Source: Candidatus Woesearchaeota archaeon (GTDB taxonomy: Archaea > Nanobdellota > Nanobdellia > Woesearchaeales > JACPBV01). Taken from it: a stretch of DNA of 34,708 bases. This document shows positions 23,385-31,392 of this stretch, piece by piece. The notes beneath the pieces are model-generated. The model worked only from the letters and a program-made list of their open reading frames with translations, was not told the DNA's origin and searched no databases. Location: assembly GCA_019322475.1 (NCBI GenBank), contig JAHWIN010000019.1:1-34708 (forward strand), given 5' to 3'. The number at the start of each line of letters is the position of its first letter. Position 1 is the first letter of the stretch. Both the position numbers and the translations under genes were made by a program.

Positions 23385-23494
23385 GATTATCAGGACTCAT
23401 TAATTATTTAAAAAGCTTTGTTTTTTGTCCTGGCTTCTTAAACTGATTCCAGGCTCATTATTGCATATAGCCCCTGATTTAAGCGCCTACCCTG

Positions 23495-24100
23495 TCACCT
23501 GTTCCACTGATCTGGATTATCAAGGTAATTCAATGTTATTTTGTAATTATCCTCATCGACAAGCTCGTTGTCTTTCATGTATTCTAAAAGCTCCTTTAAG
23601 GTTATCAAAGAATGGAGCTTCGCCCCTTCAGCAGCCAGGCCCTCTGTGCCTCCCTGCTCCCTGTCGATTATGACTATTGCATCCTCGCAGATAGCCCCTT
23701 CCCTCCTTATGCCCTCGATAAAGCTTATCTTCGACCTTCCGTCTGTTATCATGTCATCTATCAAAGCTACTTTCTTTCCCTTTTCCAATACGCCCTCTAT
23801 ATAAGACATGGTTCCGTAGCTCTTCGGCCTTTTCCTCACATAGATCATAGGTATCTTTGCCTTTATCCCTATTGCCGCCGCTATAGGTATCCCTGCAGTT
23901 TCTGCTCCTGCAACAACATCTATCTTCAGCTCCTTTGCCTTTTCAGCCAGCATGTCTACCGCCAGAGAAAAAGGCTGGGGATATGAAGGAAGCACCCTCA
24001 CGTCAACATAGACTGGGCTTTTCCTTCCTGAAGCCAAAGAGAATAAGCCAAATTTCATAACACCCGCATCGCATAAAGCCTTAGCCAGATCATCTTTCAT
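23495..24100 (-). CDS. pyrE: Orotate phosphoribosyltransferase
   Basis: 201 residues. Forms OMP from orotate and PRPP. The PRPP loop VALIDDMITDGRSK (about 111-124) is the hallmark; FSLASGRKSPVYVDVR near the N-terminus, AGAETAGIPIAAAI and YVRKRPKSYGT are substrate-binding segments. It is the last gene of the pyr operon, starting 5 nt after the pyrC stop. OMP decarboxylase (pyrF) does not follow. Confidence 0.95.
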   Translation of the reverse strand: MKDDLAKALCDAGVMKFGLFSLASGRKSPVYVDVRVLPSYPQPFSLAVDMLAEKAKELKIDVVAGAETAGIPIAAAIGIKAKIPMIYVRKRPKSYGTMSYIEGVLEKGKKVALIDDMITDGRSKISFIEGIRREGAICEDAIVIIDREQGGTEGLAAEGAKLHSLITLKELLEYMKDNELVDEDNYKITLNYLDNPDQWNR

Positions 24101-24105
24101 TTAAG

Positions 24106-25437
24106 TCACCTTCCCTGCATTGTATCTGCATCGTTTTTTTCAGGAGGGATTCCTTCCATGCTGCTTCCTTCACCGCCTTCCCCATCTCCTCCTTCCTCAT
24201 GGATTTTTTCTGTCTCTTTCTTCTTGAAAAGGCCCCGGGGTTTCAGCTTTTCATATCTGATCTCCTGAGCATTTACTTCATAGGTATTCCCATGGTCATA
24301 GACGACAGCCCCTCTTACGATGGTCATAATCGGCCATCCTTTTAATATTTTGCCCTCAAAAGGGCTCCACTTGGCTTTGGAAAAAAGAATATCGGGCTTT
24401 ACCTCCTTCTCCAGCTCCATGTCTATTACTGTAAGGTCTGCGTCATAGCCCTCCTTCAAAATCCCTTTGTTCTTTATCCTGAATATCCTTGCAGGGTTCC
24501 TGGAAGTTAATTCGATGACCTGCTGCAGAGTAAGCCTTTTCCCATTTACAGCATCCAAAAGCAAGGCCAGCATGGTCTCCACGCCTGGAAGGCCAGACAT
24601 CCCTTCGTTGAGCTTCTCCTCTTTCTTATGCGGAGCATGGTCGGTTGCTATCGTATCGACGATTCCTGCCTGCAAAGCTTTCCAAAGCGCTTCCTGGTCC
24701 TCTTTCTTTTTCAGTGAAGGTCTGACCTCAGCTAATCTGCCAAGCTTATCCCTATCTGCTTCAGTCAAAAAAAGGTGGTGGGGAGTGACCTCACAGTAAG
24801 CATGCTTCTTGTTCTTTCTTATCATCCCTATCTCGTCCTCTGAACTTATATGACAGGCATAGAATTTCTTCTTTAGCCTGGAAGCTGTCTTTATTGCCTT
24901 CTCAAGGCTCTCTCCCTCAGCATGCACTGTACAAAGCCTGGCTTCCTTCATTATATCCTCAATCTTTTCAATATCATCTATCCGTAAGTTCCCTGTAGAT
25001 GTGTCCATGAATATCTTGACAGAAGCGATATTCTTCACGTTCTTTATCTCATCAATGTTGTCAGGTGTAGACCCGAAATGAAACCCGTAATTGACTATGG
25101 ATTTCTGGGCAAGTTTCCTCTTCTCCTCAAGGTCCCTGACTGTAGTTGTTGGAGGTATTGTATTAGGCATATCGAGAAAGGTGGTTATGCCCCCTCTTGC
25201 AGCTGCTATTGATCCTGAAAGAAAATCCTCCTTATGGGTAAGCCCAGGCTCCCTGAAATGGACATGGCAGTCGATAAGCCCTGGAATGACTATCTTCCCT
25301 TTTATGTCTATAGCTTCATCTGCAGTTATGACCTCCTCAGAGATATAAGCGATCTTATGGTCCTCTAAAAGGATATGCCTCTTTACAAGGTTCCCTTCTT
25401 CAAGGATCATGCAGTTTTTCAGAAGCTTTGATCTCAT
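24106..25437 (-). CDS. pyrC: Dihydroorotase
   Basis: 443 residues. Closes carbamoyl-aspartate to dihydroorotate. Binuclear metal site: H58-x-H60 in DCHVHFREPG, probable carboxylated K141 in VKIFMDTSTG, H172 (TVHAEG), H196 (ACHISSE) and catalytic D266 (ATDHAPHK). The core ends near residue 405; the last 35 residues are an acidic, Gly-rich low-complexity tail (EEGGDGEGGEGSSMEG) not normal for the enzyme, perhaps a flexible linker for complex formation. The gene starts after an unusual 137-nt gap filled with hairpins, whereas the next gene pyrE follows within 5 nt. Confidence 0.95.
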   Translation of the reverse strand: MRSKLLKNCMILEEGNLVKRHILLEDHKIAYISEEVITADEAIDIKGKIVIPGLIDCHVHFREPGLTHKEDFLSGSIAAARGGITTFLDMPNTIPPTTTVRDLEEKRKLAQKSIVNYGFHFGSTPDNIDEIKNVKNIASVKIFMDTSTGNLRIDDIEKIEDIMKEARLCTVHAEGESLEKAIKTASRLKKKFYACHISSEDEIGMIRKNKKHAYCEVTPHHLFLTEADRDKLGRLAEVRPSLKKKEDQEALWKALQAGIVDTIATDHAPHKKEEKLNEGMSGLPGVETMLALLLDAVNGKRLTLQQVIELTSRNPARIFRIKNKGILKEGYDADLTVIDMELEKEVKPDILFSKAKWSPFEGKILKGWPIMTIVRGAVVYDHGNTYEVNAQEIRYEKLKPRGLFKKKETEKIHEEGGDGEGGEGSSMEGIPPEKNDADTMQGR

Positions 25438-25446
25438 TTTCCCCTA

Positions 25447-25540
25447 TATAGCAAAAGACCCAATATTTTGAGCGATAAATAAGGTCTTTTGCTTATTAAT
25501 AAAAGGCATGATTGCTCAATTATTGATGTCTTTTATTATA
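25447..25540. repeat. Kissing-hairpin dispersed element, copy A (in pyr operon)
   Basis: Stem 1: AGCAAAAGACC (25450-25460) with GGTCTTTTGCT (25483-25493), perfect 11 bp, 22-nt loop. Stem 2: TAATAAAAGGCAT (25497-25509) with ATGTCTTTTATTA (25526-25538), 13 bp including one G-T. Loop 1 has TTGAGCGAT (25468-25476) and loop 2 has ATTGCTCAA (25511-25519), complementary over 9 nt with one G-T, so the loops can kiss. The stems are separated by TAT. Copy B at 31330-31424 has the same plan with compensated changes. Wobble pairs are G-U if the plus strand is transcribed, A-C if the minus strand is. Resembles no family I can name. Confidence 0.85.
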
Positions 25541-25580
25541 CTTAAAGGCAAAATCTTTTGAGCGGATTTTGTCTTTAAGT
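25540..25580. repeat. 16-bp hairpin overlapping the pyrK stop, loop motif TTTTGAGCG
   Basis: ACTTAAAGGCAAAATC (25540-25555) pairs with GATTTTGTCTTTAAGT (25565-25580) with a single G-T; the 9-nt loop TTTTGAGCG repeats the loop-1 motif of the adjacent element, so it too could pair with GCTCAA of loop 2. The stop codon of pyrK (25575-25577) lies within the stem. Absent from copy B. Confidence 0.75.
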
Positions 25581-26372
25581 ATAGCTAAAATACTCCTTCA
25601 AGGTTGCCTTTCTTCCGCTTTTTAGCATGGCTGACCTTCCAAACTCCTTCATCTTTCTAAGGTCCTCTGATTTGAATACAGGACCGTCCTTGCATACAAG
25701 CCTGTCTCCGCAGGCGCATGCTCCGCATATCCCAAAGCCGCAGCGCATATACCTCTCCAGGCTTGCCTGGCATTCTACCTTGTTTGCCTCGCACATCTCA
25801 AACACCTTCTTGATCATCATCTCAGGTCCGCAGGTATAGATGCTCTTGGTCTTATTGTTCAAAATTCCCCCCAAAACATCGGTTATAGATCCCTTGATCC
25901 CGAATGACCCGTCATCAGTGCAGTATATGATCTTATTATGGTTCTTATGTATCAGGTTCAATACGTCCTTGTTCTCAAGATATAAAAGGTAGTCCTTGGA
26001 TCTTGCTCCCTGTATGATAGTTGAATTCCTTATTTTTTTTACTAGGGGCAGAGCAGGAGCCATCCCTAATCCCCCTACAGCCACTATTGAACTGTCTTTT
26101 ATCTCAAAGCCATGCCCAAAAGGGCCCCTTATCCCGACCTCAGCCCCTGTTTCTATCTTTGAGAGTTCCTTTGTAAACCTCCCTTTCTCCTCGACAGTGA
26201 TCCCAAATAGATTATCCTCAAGATAAGAGACTGCAAATGGCTTTTCATCTATCCCGGGAAGCCAAAGCATGATGAACTGTCCTGGCTGATAGCTGATCTT
26301 TCCCTTAAAGATATAAGTCCTGCTCTTCTGGTTTTCCCTTATGATCTTTTTTATTACGTATCTTTTGTGCAT
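25575..26372 (-). CDS. pyrK: Dihydroorotate dehydrogenase electron-transfer subunit
   Basis: 265 residues. Carries electrons from the FMN of PyrD through a [2Fe-2S] cluster and FAD to NAD. FAD domain: PGQFIMLWLPG, KPFAVSY; NAD-binding GGLGMAPALPL and YTCGPEMM; cluster ligands C211, C216, C219, C227 in MRCGFGICGAC and RLVCKDGPVF. Standard length. The gene ends inside a long hairpin before pyrC, and pyrD precedes it by 57 nt that contain another hairpin. Confidence 0.95.
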   Translation of the reverse strand: MHKRYVIKKIIRENQKSRTYIFKGKISYQPGQFIMLWLPGIDEKPFAVSYLEDNLFGITVEEKGRFTKELSKIETGAEVGIRGPFGHGFEIKDSSIVAVGGLGMAPALPLVKKIRNSTIIQGARSKDYLLYLENKDVLNLIHKNHNKIIYCTDDGSFGIKGSITDVLGGILNNKTKSIYTCGPEMMIKKVFEMCEANKVECQASLERYMRCGFGICGACACGDRLVCKDGPVFKSEDLRKMKEFGRSAMLKSGRKATLKEYFSYT

Positions 26373-26387
26373 TTTTAGGTCTCCAAA

Positions 26388-26411
26388 AATCTTTCCATCA
26401 AAAGAAAGATT
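26388..26411 (-). promoter_or_regulatory. 8-bp hairpin between pyrD and pyrK
   Basis: AATCTTTC-8-GAAAGATT, perfect 8-bp stem in the 57-nt pyrD-pyrK gap, followed on the minus strand by TTTTGG. It could attenuate, process or stabilise the operon mRNA. Unrelated in sequence to the TTGAGC-loop hairpins downstream. Confidence 0.45.
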
Positions 26412-26429
26412 CCAGCATCAAAACAACAG

Positions 26430-27314
26430 TCACTTGATCTCCCTTATCGAATTGAAGCCCTCCTTTTTCATTATTGCCTTCATCTCATCAGCAACCTTCC
26501 TGAATATGTCTATCCCCCTGAAATAGGTTCCGGAGCCTATGCCGGCTAAAGAAGCCCCTGCTTTTATCATGTCTATAGCATCCCTTCCGTAAGTGACCCC
26601 TCCCATCCCAAGTATAGGTATCTCAACAGCCTCGCTTATCTCCCTTACCTTCTCTAAAGCTGTCTTCTTCACTATAGGGCCGCTAAGCCCCCCCTTGCCA
26701 TAGGCCAAAAGGGGCTTTTTTAGCTCAGGATGCTCTATCTCTCTCTCCACAGTGTTTATCGCGCATATAGCGTCAGCTCCTGCATTCTCGCATGCTATCG
26801 CTATCTCAGAGATGTTGCTGCAGTTAGGTGTAAGCTTAGGCATTATCGGTATCTCAGAGACAGATTTCACTGATTTCACAAGTTTTTTTGTCAGCTCTGC
26901 TGATTTGCCGAAGACCATCCCGTCATCCTTATTGGGGCATGATATGTTAAGCTCTATCAGCGAAGGCTTGTATCTCTGGATATGCTCTGCAATATCTGTA
27001 TAATCCTTTAAAGAAGAGCCGTATATAGAAGCTATCAAAGGAACCTTTATCTCCTTCCATCTCCTAAATTCATCATCCATGTTCAGGTAGCCCGGAGTAG
27101 GAAGCCCCACAGCATTATACATCCCTCCTTCTATCTCTACGACAGTAGGATTGTTATGGCCTTCCCTCTCGACAGGGCCTATCGATTTTGTAGTCAGCAT
27201 CCCTGCCCCGTTAAGCTCAACCCTCTTAAGAAGATTGACAGATGTCCCTAATATCCCTGAAGCAAGCACTAGAGGAGAATGTAGTTCTATCTCGCAAAAA
27301 TTTGTTTTTAGCAT
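26430..27314 (-). CDS. pyrD: Dihydroorotate dehydrogenase, catalytic subunit (class 1B)
   Basis: 294 residues. FMN-containing TIM barrel that oxidises dihydroorotate to orotate. NAVGLPTPG, the active-site C126 in ELNISCPN, KLTPNCSNI, GGLSGPIVKKTAL and the FMN phosphate site GMGGVTYGRDAIDMIKAGA are all present. The catalytic Cys (not Ser) and adjacent pyrK identify class 1B, the NAD-linked heterotetramer. It follows pyrI by 33 nt. Confidence 0.96.
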   Translation of the reverse strand: MLKTNFCEIELHSPLVLASGILGTSVNLLKRVELNGAGMLTTKSIGPVEREGHNNPTVVEIEGGMYNAVGLPTPGYLNMDDEFRRWKEIKVPLIASIYGSSLKDYTDIAEHIQRYKPSLIELNISCPNKDDGMVFGKSAELTKKLVKSVKSVSEIPIMPKLTPNCSNISEIAIACENAGADAICAINTVEREIEHPELKKPLLAYGKGGLSGPIVKKTALEKVREISEAVEIPILGMGGVTYGRDAIDMIKAGASLAGIGSGTYFRGIDIFRKVADEMKAIMKKEGFNSIREIK

Positions 27315-27347
27315 ATCTCACCCGCCTGATCGAAATAAGGATTATTC

Positions 27348-27800
27348 CTAGATCAATGATATCTTATCATTTTCCATCATGCGCTCGCAATGATGGCACA
27401 CCACCTGCAGTGGCTTCTTGCTCACAACATGGAATAATGTCTTGACCTTCTCATGGTTGGTTATGCAACTTGGATTTGAGCATCTGATGATATTGTCAAA
27501 GTCCTCAGGAAGCTCTACATTTGATTTTCTTATTACCTCATAACCCTTTATTATGTTTATCGTAGCGTCCGGAGCAGCTATGGATATCTCATCAACCTCC
27601 TTCTTTGTAAGCTCTTTGCCCCCCACCTTTACGATTCCTTTTTTTCCGAGCGCCTTGCTCCTCAGGTTGCTCGCTACCGAGATGATCCCCTTATGCTCTG
27701 CAAGATTAAGTATATCAACTACCTTAAAGACCTCTTTAGCAGGTATATGGTCTATCACAGTGCCTTCCCTTATTGCGGATATGCGAAGCTCTTTTTTCAT
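27348..27800 (-). CDS. pyrI: Aspartate carbamoyltransferase regulatory chain
   Basis: 150 residues. The N-terminal allosteric domain (AIREGTVIDHIPAKEVFKVV) binds nucleotides; the C-terminal zinc domain has C107, C112, C135, C138 (CSNPSC, CHHC) and contacts the catalytic chain. Its presence indicates allosteric control of the first committed step. It starts 6 nt after the pyrB stop. Confidence 0.96.
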   Translation of the reverse strand: MKKELRISAIREGTVIDHIPAKEVFKVVDILNLAEHKGIISVASNLRSKALGKKGIVKVGGKELTKKEVDEISIAAPDATINIIKGYEVIRKSNVELPEDFDNIIRCSNPSCITNHEKVKTLFHVVSKKPLQVVCHHCERMMENDKISLI

Positions 27801-27806
27801 TTTAGC

Positions 27807-28724
27807 TCATTTCATTTTTCCAAGTACCAAAGCCAGCAGTGCCTGCCTTATAGGGATCCCATTGCCGGCCTGCCTGAAATATACTGCATTCTTGGTATCA
27901 TCAAGCTCGGGATTTATCTCATCCACCCGTGGAAGGGGATGCATGATTATAAGGTCTTTCTTGGAATGTTCCAGCAGGGACCTATCAAGCCTGTAAGAGT
28001 CCTTGTACTTCTCATATTCCAGAGGGTCCGGAAATCTCTCCTTTTGGATCCTTGTCGCATAAAGGACATCAAGGTTCTTGCTTACCTTAAAGAGGTCTTC
28101 AGCCTCTGTAAAATCTATGTTCTTTTGCTTAAGTTCATTAAGGTAACGCTTAGGCATCCTAAGGGCTGAAGGCGATATGAAAAACATCTTTGCCTTAAAA
28201 TTAGAAAGCGCAACTGCCAGGCTGTGTACTGTTCTTCCATACTTAAGGTCTCCTAAAAATCCTACGCTAAGGTTCTCTAAGGTCCTTTTCTCTTTCTGGA
28301 TTGTATAAAGGTCAAGCAATGTTTGTGTGGGGTGCTGGTTAGACCCGTCTCCTGCATTGATGACAGGAACAGAAGTTGAGTCTGCTGCCAGCCTGGCAGA
28401 GCCCTCTATAGGGTTCCTCATGATTATAACATCCGAATACTGGGCAACCATCTTGATAGTGTCTGCTAAAGTCTCTCCTTTCTTAAGGGAAGTGACATCA
28501 CCCTTTGCAAAGCCTATGGTATTTCCTCCCAGCCTTTTCATCGCTGAAGCAAAGCTAAGCCTGGTCCTTGTCGAAGGCTCATAGAACAATAAAGCTGCAA
28601 TCTTGTTCTTCAGCAAAGCAGGATTCGGATTCTGCTCTATCTTCTTCGCTGCTGAAAGGATATATAACAACTCTTTCTTAGAAAAATCAGGTATGGAGAT
28701 GACATCCCTCCCTTTAAAGTCCAT
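27807..28724 (-). CDS. pyrB: Aspartate carbamoyltransferase catalytic chain
   Basis: 305 residues. Makes carbamoyl-aspartate from carbamoyl phosphate and aspartate. Signature FYEPSTRTRLSF (STRTR 51-55) binds carbamoyl phosphate; DGSNQHPTQTLLDLY (HPTQ 131-134), GDLKYGRTVHSL and MHPLPRVDEI complete the active site. First gene of the pyr operon. Carbamoyl phosphate synthase genes are not in the window. Confidence 0.97.
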   Translation of the reverse strand: MDFKGRDVISIPDFSKKELLYILSAAKKIEQNPNPALLKNKIAALLFYEPSTRTRLSFASAMKRLGGNTIGFAKGDVTSLKKGETLADTIKMVAQYSDVIIMRNPIEGSARLAADSTSVPVINAGDGSNQHPTQTLLDLYTIQKEKRTLENLSVGFLGDLKYGRTVHSLAVALSNFKAKMFFISPSALRMPKRYLNELKQKNIDFTEAEDLFKVSKNLDVLYATRIQKERFPDPLEYEKYKDSYRLDRSLLEHSKKDLIIMHPLPRVDEINPELDDTKNAVYFRQAGNGIPIRQALLALVLGKMK

Positions 28725-28753
28725 GGTTCATCAAAAAAAATTATAAGTCAGCG

Positions 28754-28765
28754 CCTATTTAAATC
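28754..28765 (-). promoter_or_regulatory. TATA box of the pyr operon
   Basis: GATTTAAATAGG on the minus strand, centred about 36 nt before the pyrB ATG and preceded by CAAAA, which may be the BRE. The leader would be about 10 nt, leaving no room for an attenuator upstream of pyrB; regulation by structure would have to be internal. Confidence 0.6.
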
Positions 28766-29054
28766 TTTTGTTGTGATGCAGAAGATAGGATTGAAAATTT
28801 AGAAATAAGGTATCCTAAAGAGATCTCTTATCTTACCGGGGTAAAGAATACTATTTTATTTTTAAATCTTACGGACAAAAATCCTCATATTTGCGCAGAG
28901 ATGGGTATCTATATGATTACTTAAAAATGAAATTTTTAAGTTCCCAAAAATCCGCAGGATTTTTTAGGATCCTAAAAATTATCAAATTGCCGAACAATCC
29001 GCACCAAACTCCATTATCCCAAAAAAAGAAGATATCATAAAGCCCAAAGAAAAA
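28766..29054. other. Intergenic region with no gene; nested hairpin and palindrome at 28946-28978
   Basis: About 290 nt between the divergent pyr and thyX promoters show no credible coding frame. At 28946-28964 AAAAATCC-GCA-GGATTTTT forms an 8-bp hairpin; its right arm overlaps the 18-nt perfect palindrome TTTTTAGGATCCTAAAAA at 28961-28978. The two structures are mutually exclusive. Whether this belongs to a small RNA, a thyX regulatory region or a decayed sequence cannot be told here. Confidence 0.5.
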
Positions 29055-29064
29055 CTATTTAAAC
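29055..29064 (+). promoter_or_regulatory. TATA box of thyX-tmk
   Basis: CTATTTAAAC after GAAAAA, centred about 32 nt before the thyX ATG at 29092, giving a leader of only a few nucleotides. Confidence 0.6.
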
Positions 29065-29091
29065 CTGCCTAGCTTCTATGTTTTCAGTAAA

Positions 29092-30471
29092 ATGGAAAAA
29101 AGAAGGATATACACTCTCAATGATATTCCCCAGGAAGTCAAGGCAGTGGCATTTGCTAAATGCAGCAGAAGCCCTGAGCCTTTTGATAAGATAGCTGCTG
29201 AACTCAACGCAGACAAGTCAAGAAAGTTCCATGAAAGATGGGTTGTCGGCTATGGCCACAGCTCAGTTGCAGAGCACGCCGTCTTAAGCCTGGCTATAGA
29301 GAATGTCTCTATCCTGGCTACAAAAGTGATTGAAGACTGCAGACTGGCTTCGTTCACAGAAAAATCCACAAGATACCAGGTGTTTGACAAGGACCATTAC
29401 TATAAGCCAAAAAAGATCATGGATTCCAGGTTCAGGAAACTATACGAGGAATCATCTGACTTCATCATGGAAACCTACTCCAGGTTATTCCCTAAGATGC
29501 TAGAATTCTTTAAGAAAAAGTTTCCTGAAAAAAAAGATATAGAGATAAAGAACATGGCATGTGACGTGATGAGATATTTTCTTCCGGTAAGCTCGCTTAC
29601 CAACCTTGGCATGACCATAAATGCAAGAAGTCTTGAATGGGCCATCGTAAAGCTTCTCACACACCCCTTAAAGGAGATGCAGGAGATAGGAGAAGAGATA
29701 AAAGAAGCCGCCCTTAAGGTCACGCCGACGCTGATTAAATATACTAAATACAGCGAATATCTTGGAAATACGTTGAAAGATATGGAAAAAGAAGCATATG
29801 GGCATATAGGCGGATACAAAAAAGAAGAAAGAAGTGGTAAGATAAGCGAAGAGGAAAAAAATGTAGAATTAGTAAGCTATGACAAAGAAGCTGAAGACAA
29901 GCTCGTTACATCCTTGCTCTACAGGTTCTCCGATAGCCCTTATAAGGATATAAAAGAAAAGGTCAGAAGCATGTCTCAGGATGAAAAAGAAGCCTTAATT
30001 GGCAAGTCTCTTAAAAGGCTGGGAAAGTTCGACAAGCCCCTCAGGGAACTGGAGCATATCTCCTATACGTTTGACATCCTTATGGACTATGGAAGCTTCA
30101 GGGACATCCAAAGGCACAGGATGGCTGTACAGACCAACCAGGAATTTACTGTCAGGAATGGCTATTCAACCCCTCAGGAAATAAAAGAGGCAGGATTGGA
30201 AAAAGAATATGACGGATGCATGAAAAAAGCAGAAAAAGCCTTTGATGAGCTATCAGAAGATATACCCAGGGAAGCTCAGTACGTTATCCCTTTAGCTTAC
30301 AAGAAAAGGCTGCTTATGACTATGAGCCTGAGGGAGCTTTTCTATTTCATAAGGCTAAGAAGCGGAAAGATGGGGCACTTGTCCTACAGGAAGATAGCCT
30401 GGCAGATGTACAACCTCGTTAAAGAAAAACACCCATCATTTGCAGGATACATAGAGTGTGATATGTCATGA
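29092..30471 (+). CDS. thyX: Flavin-dependent thymidylate synthase, double-domain form
   Basis: 459 residues, about twice the usual ThyX. The C-terminal half keeps the ThyX signature: R341-H342-R343 in DIQRHRMAVQTNQEFTVRNGY, followed by LRELFYFIRLRSGKMGH. The N-terminal half is a second ThyX-like domain with GYGHSSVAEHAVLSL and, at the signature position, CRLASFTEKSTRYQ (R84): the first His-Arg is lost. ThyX makes dTMP from dUMP with FAD and methylene-THF as a homotetramer with active sites between subunits; here a two-domain chain probably builds a pseudo-tetramer from two copies, with half the sites altered. Such long forms exist in other archaea and bacteria. Its stop overlaps the tmk start by 4 nt. 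Confidence 0.9.
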   Translation: MEKRRIYTLNDIPQEVKAVAFAKCSRSPEPFDKIAAELNADKSRKFHERWVVGYGHSSVAEHAVLSLAIENVSILATKVIEDCRLASFTEKSTRYQVFDKDHYYKPKKIMDSRFRKLYEESSDFIMETYSRLFPKMLEFFKKKFPEKKDIEIKNMACDVMRYFLPVSSLTNLGMTINARSLEWAIVKLLTHPLKEMQEIGEEIKEAALKVTPTLIKYTKYSEYLGNTLKDMEKEAYGHIGGYKKEERSGKISEEEKNVELVSYDKEAEDKLVTSLLYRFSDSPYKDIKEKVRSMSQDEKEALIGKSLKRLGKFDKPLRELEHISYTFDILMDYGSFRDIQRHRMAVQTNQEFTVRNGYSTPQEIKEAGLEKEYDGCMKKAEKAFDELSEDIPREAQYVIPLAYKKRLLMTMSLRELFYFIRLRSGKMGHLSYRKIAWQMYNLVKEKHPSFAGYIECDMS

Positions 30472-31070
30472 AAAGCCTCTTTATAGTTTTTGACGGCCTT
30501 GACGGCTCTGGAAAGGGGGAGATGATAACAAGGCTGAATGATTACCTTTCTAAAAAAGGATATAAGACGCTAGTGACAAAAGAGCCGACAGGTGGAGAAT
30601 ACGGAAAAAGGGTAAACACAATCCTAAAGCAGGAAAAAGACCCTAAAAAAAGTGCAGAGCTGTGCCTGAGCTTTTTTGTAAAGGACAGGGAAGAGCACCT
30701 AAAAAAGGAGATAGAGCCTTTCTTAAGGCAGGGAGGCGTAGTGATATGCGACCGTTATTATTACTCTACGATAGCCTTCCAGCATACCCAGGGCCTTGAC
30801 ATCGGAAAGGTAATCCTTGAAAACATCTCATTTAAAACACCTGATATTACATTTATCCTGGATCTCCCTTCAGGATTGGCGCTTGAAAGGATACACAAAA
30901 GGGGAAAGGCAAAAGAGAAGTTTGAGCAGCTGGAGTTCATGGAAAGGCTAAGAAAAAACTTTCTGGACCTGAAAGATAAGCTGGATGACAACATAAGGAT
31001 AATAGATGCCTCTAAAAGCAAAGAAAAGGTTTTCAAGCAGATAAAAGAAGAGATAGATCTTGTTCTTTAG
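30468..31070 (+). CDS. tmk: Thymidylate kinase
   Basis: 200 residues. Phosphorylates dTMP to dTDP. P-loop FDGLDGSGKGE (about 8-18), TKEPTGG for substrate binding, DRYYYSTIAFQHTQG (DRY motif), and a LID region ERIHKRGKAKEKFEQ. The ATG overlaps the thyX stop (ATGA), so the two steps of dTTP supply are translationally coupled. The product order in the P-loop (Gly-Lys-Gly-Glu) places Gly where many homologues have Ser/Thr after the Lys. Confidence 0.95.
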   Translation: MKSLFIVFDGLDGSGKGEMITRLNDYLSKKGYKTLVTKEPTGGEYGKRVNTILKQEKDPKKSAELCLSFFVKDREEHLKKEIEPFLRQGGVVICDRYYYSTIAFQHTQGLDIGKVILENISFKTPDITFILDLPSGLALERIHKRGKAKEKFEQLEFMERLRKNFLDLKDKLDDNIRIIDASKSKEKVFKQIKEEIDLVL

Positions 31071-31094
31071 CCCCATGCACCATCGATTGAAAAG

Positions 31095-31392
31095 TCACAC
31101 GATATACCTGTTCTTTATCTTGTCCTTGCACCTAAAGGCGCCCGTCCCATATAACCTGGCCAGATATCTTCAGGGAGGTTATAGTCAAAGGATCAGCGCT
31201 ATTAGAGCTTAATGAAAAGCTTTGGCTTTTATCTATGGCTAAGCTTAGGTCCTGCTTATATGTTCCTAAAGATATGAATCCTGTAGTATCGAGAATCCCC
31301 CCGGGTTCGATTAAAATTTGGTTGTAAGGTATAGCAAAGAGCACAAACATTTGAGCAATAATTAATGCTCTTTGCTTATTAATAAAAGGCAT
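31095..31392 (-). pseudogene. Decayed exported-protein fragment fused to element copy B, with frameshift
   Basis: An 86-codon frame starts at 31392 (MPFINKQRALIIAQ) inside element copy B and runs to a TAG at 31132. The part outside the element (GFISLGTYKQDLSLAIDKSQ, ADPLTITSLKISGQVIWDG) looks like the beta-rich C-terminal piece of an exported or pilin-like protein. Dropping one base in the GGGCGCC run near 31140 extends it with AFRCKDKIKNRYIV and a stop at 31095, with codons typical of the window. So it is probably a gene remnant: true N-terminus lost, repeat at its 5' end, and a +1 frameshift. A short intact gene is the alternative. Confidence 0.5.

Noticed and set aside
25441..25510. Short minus-strand peptide MPFINKQKTLFIAQ... 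encoded by element copy A.
   Set aside because: Only about 22 codons, no ribosome-binding site; its likeness to the frame in copy B follows from shared palindromic DNA.
31304..31320. CCCCCCGGGTTCGATTAA resembles the 5' half of a tRNA T-arm, as might mark an attachment site.
   Set aside because: No matching 3' half, no acceptor or anticodon arm, and no integrase nearby; likely chance.
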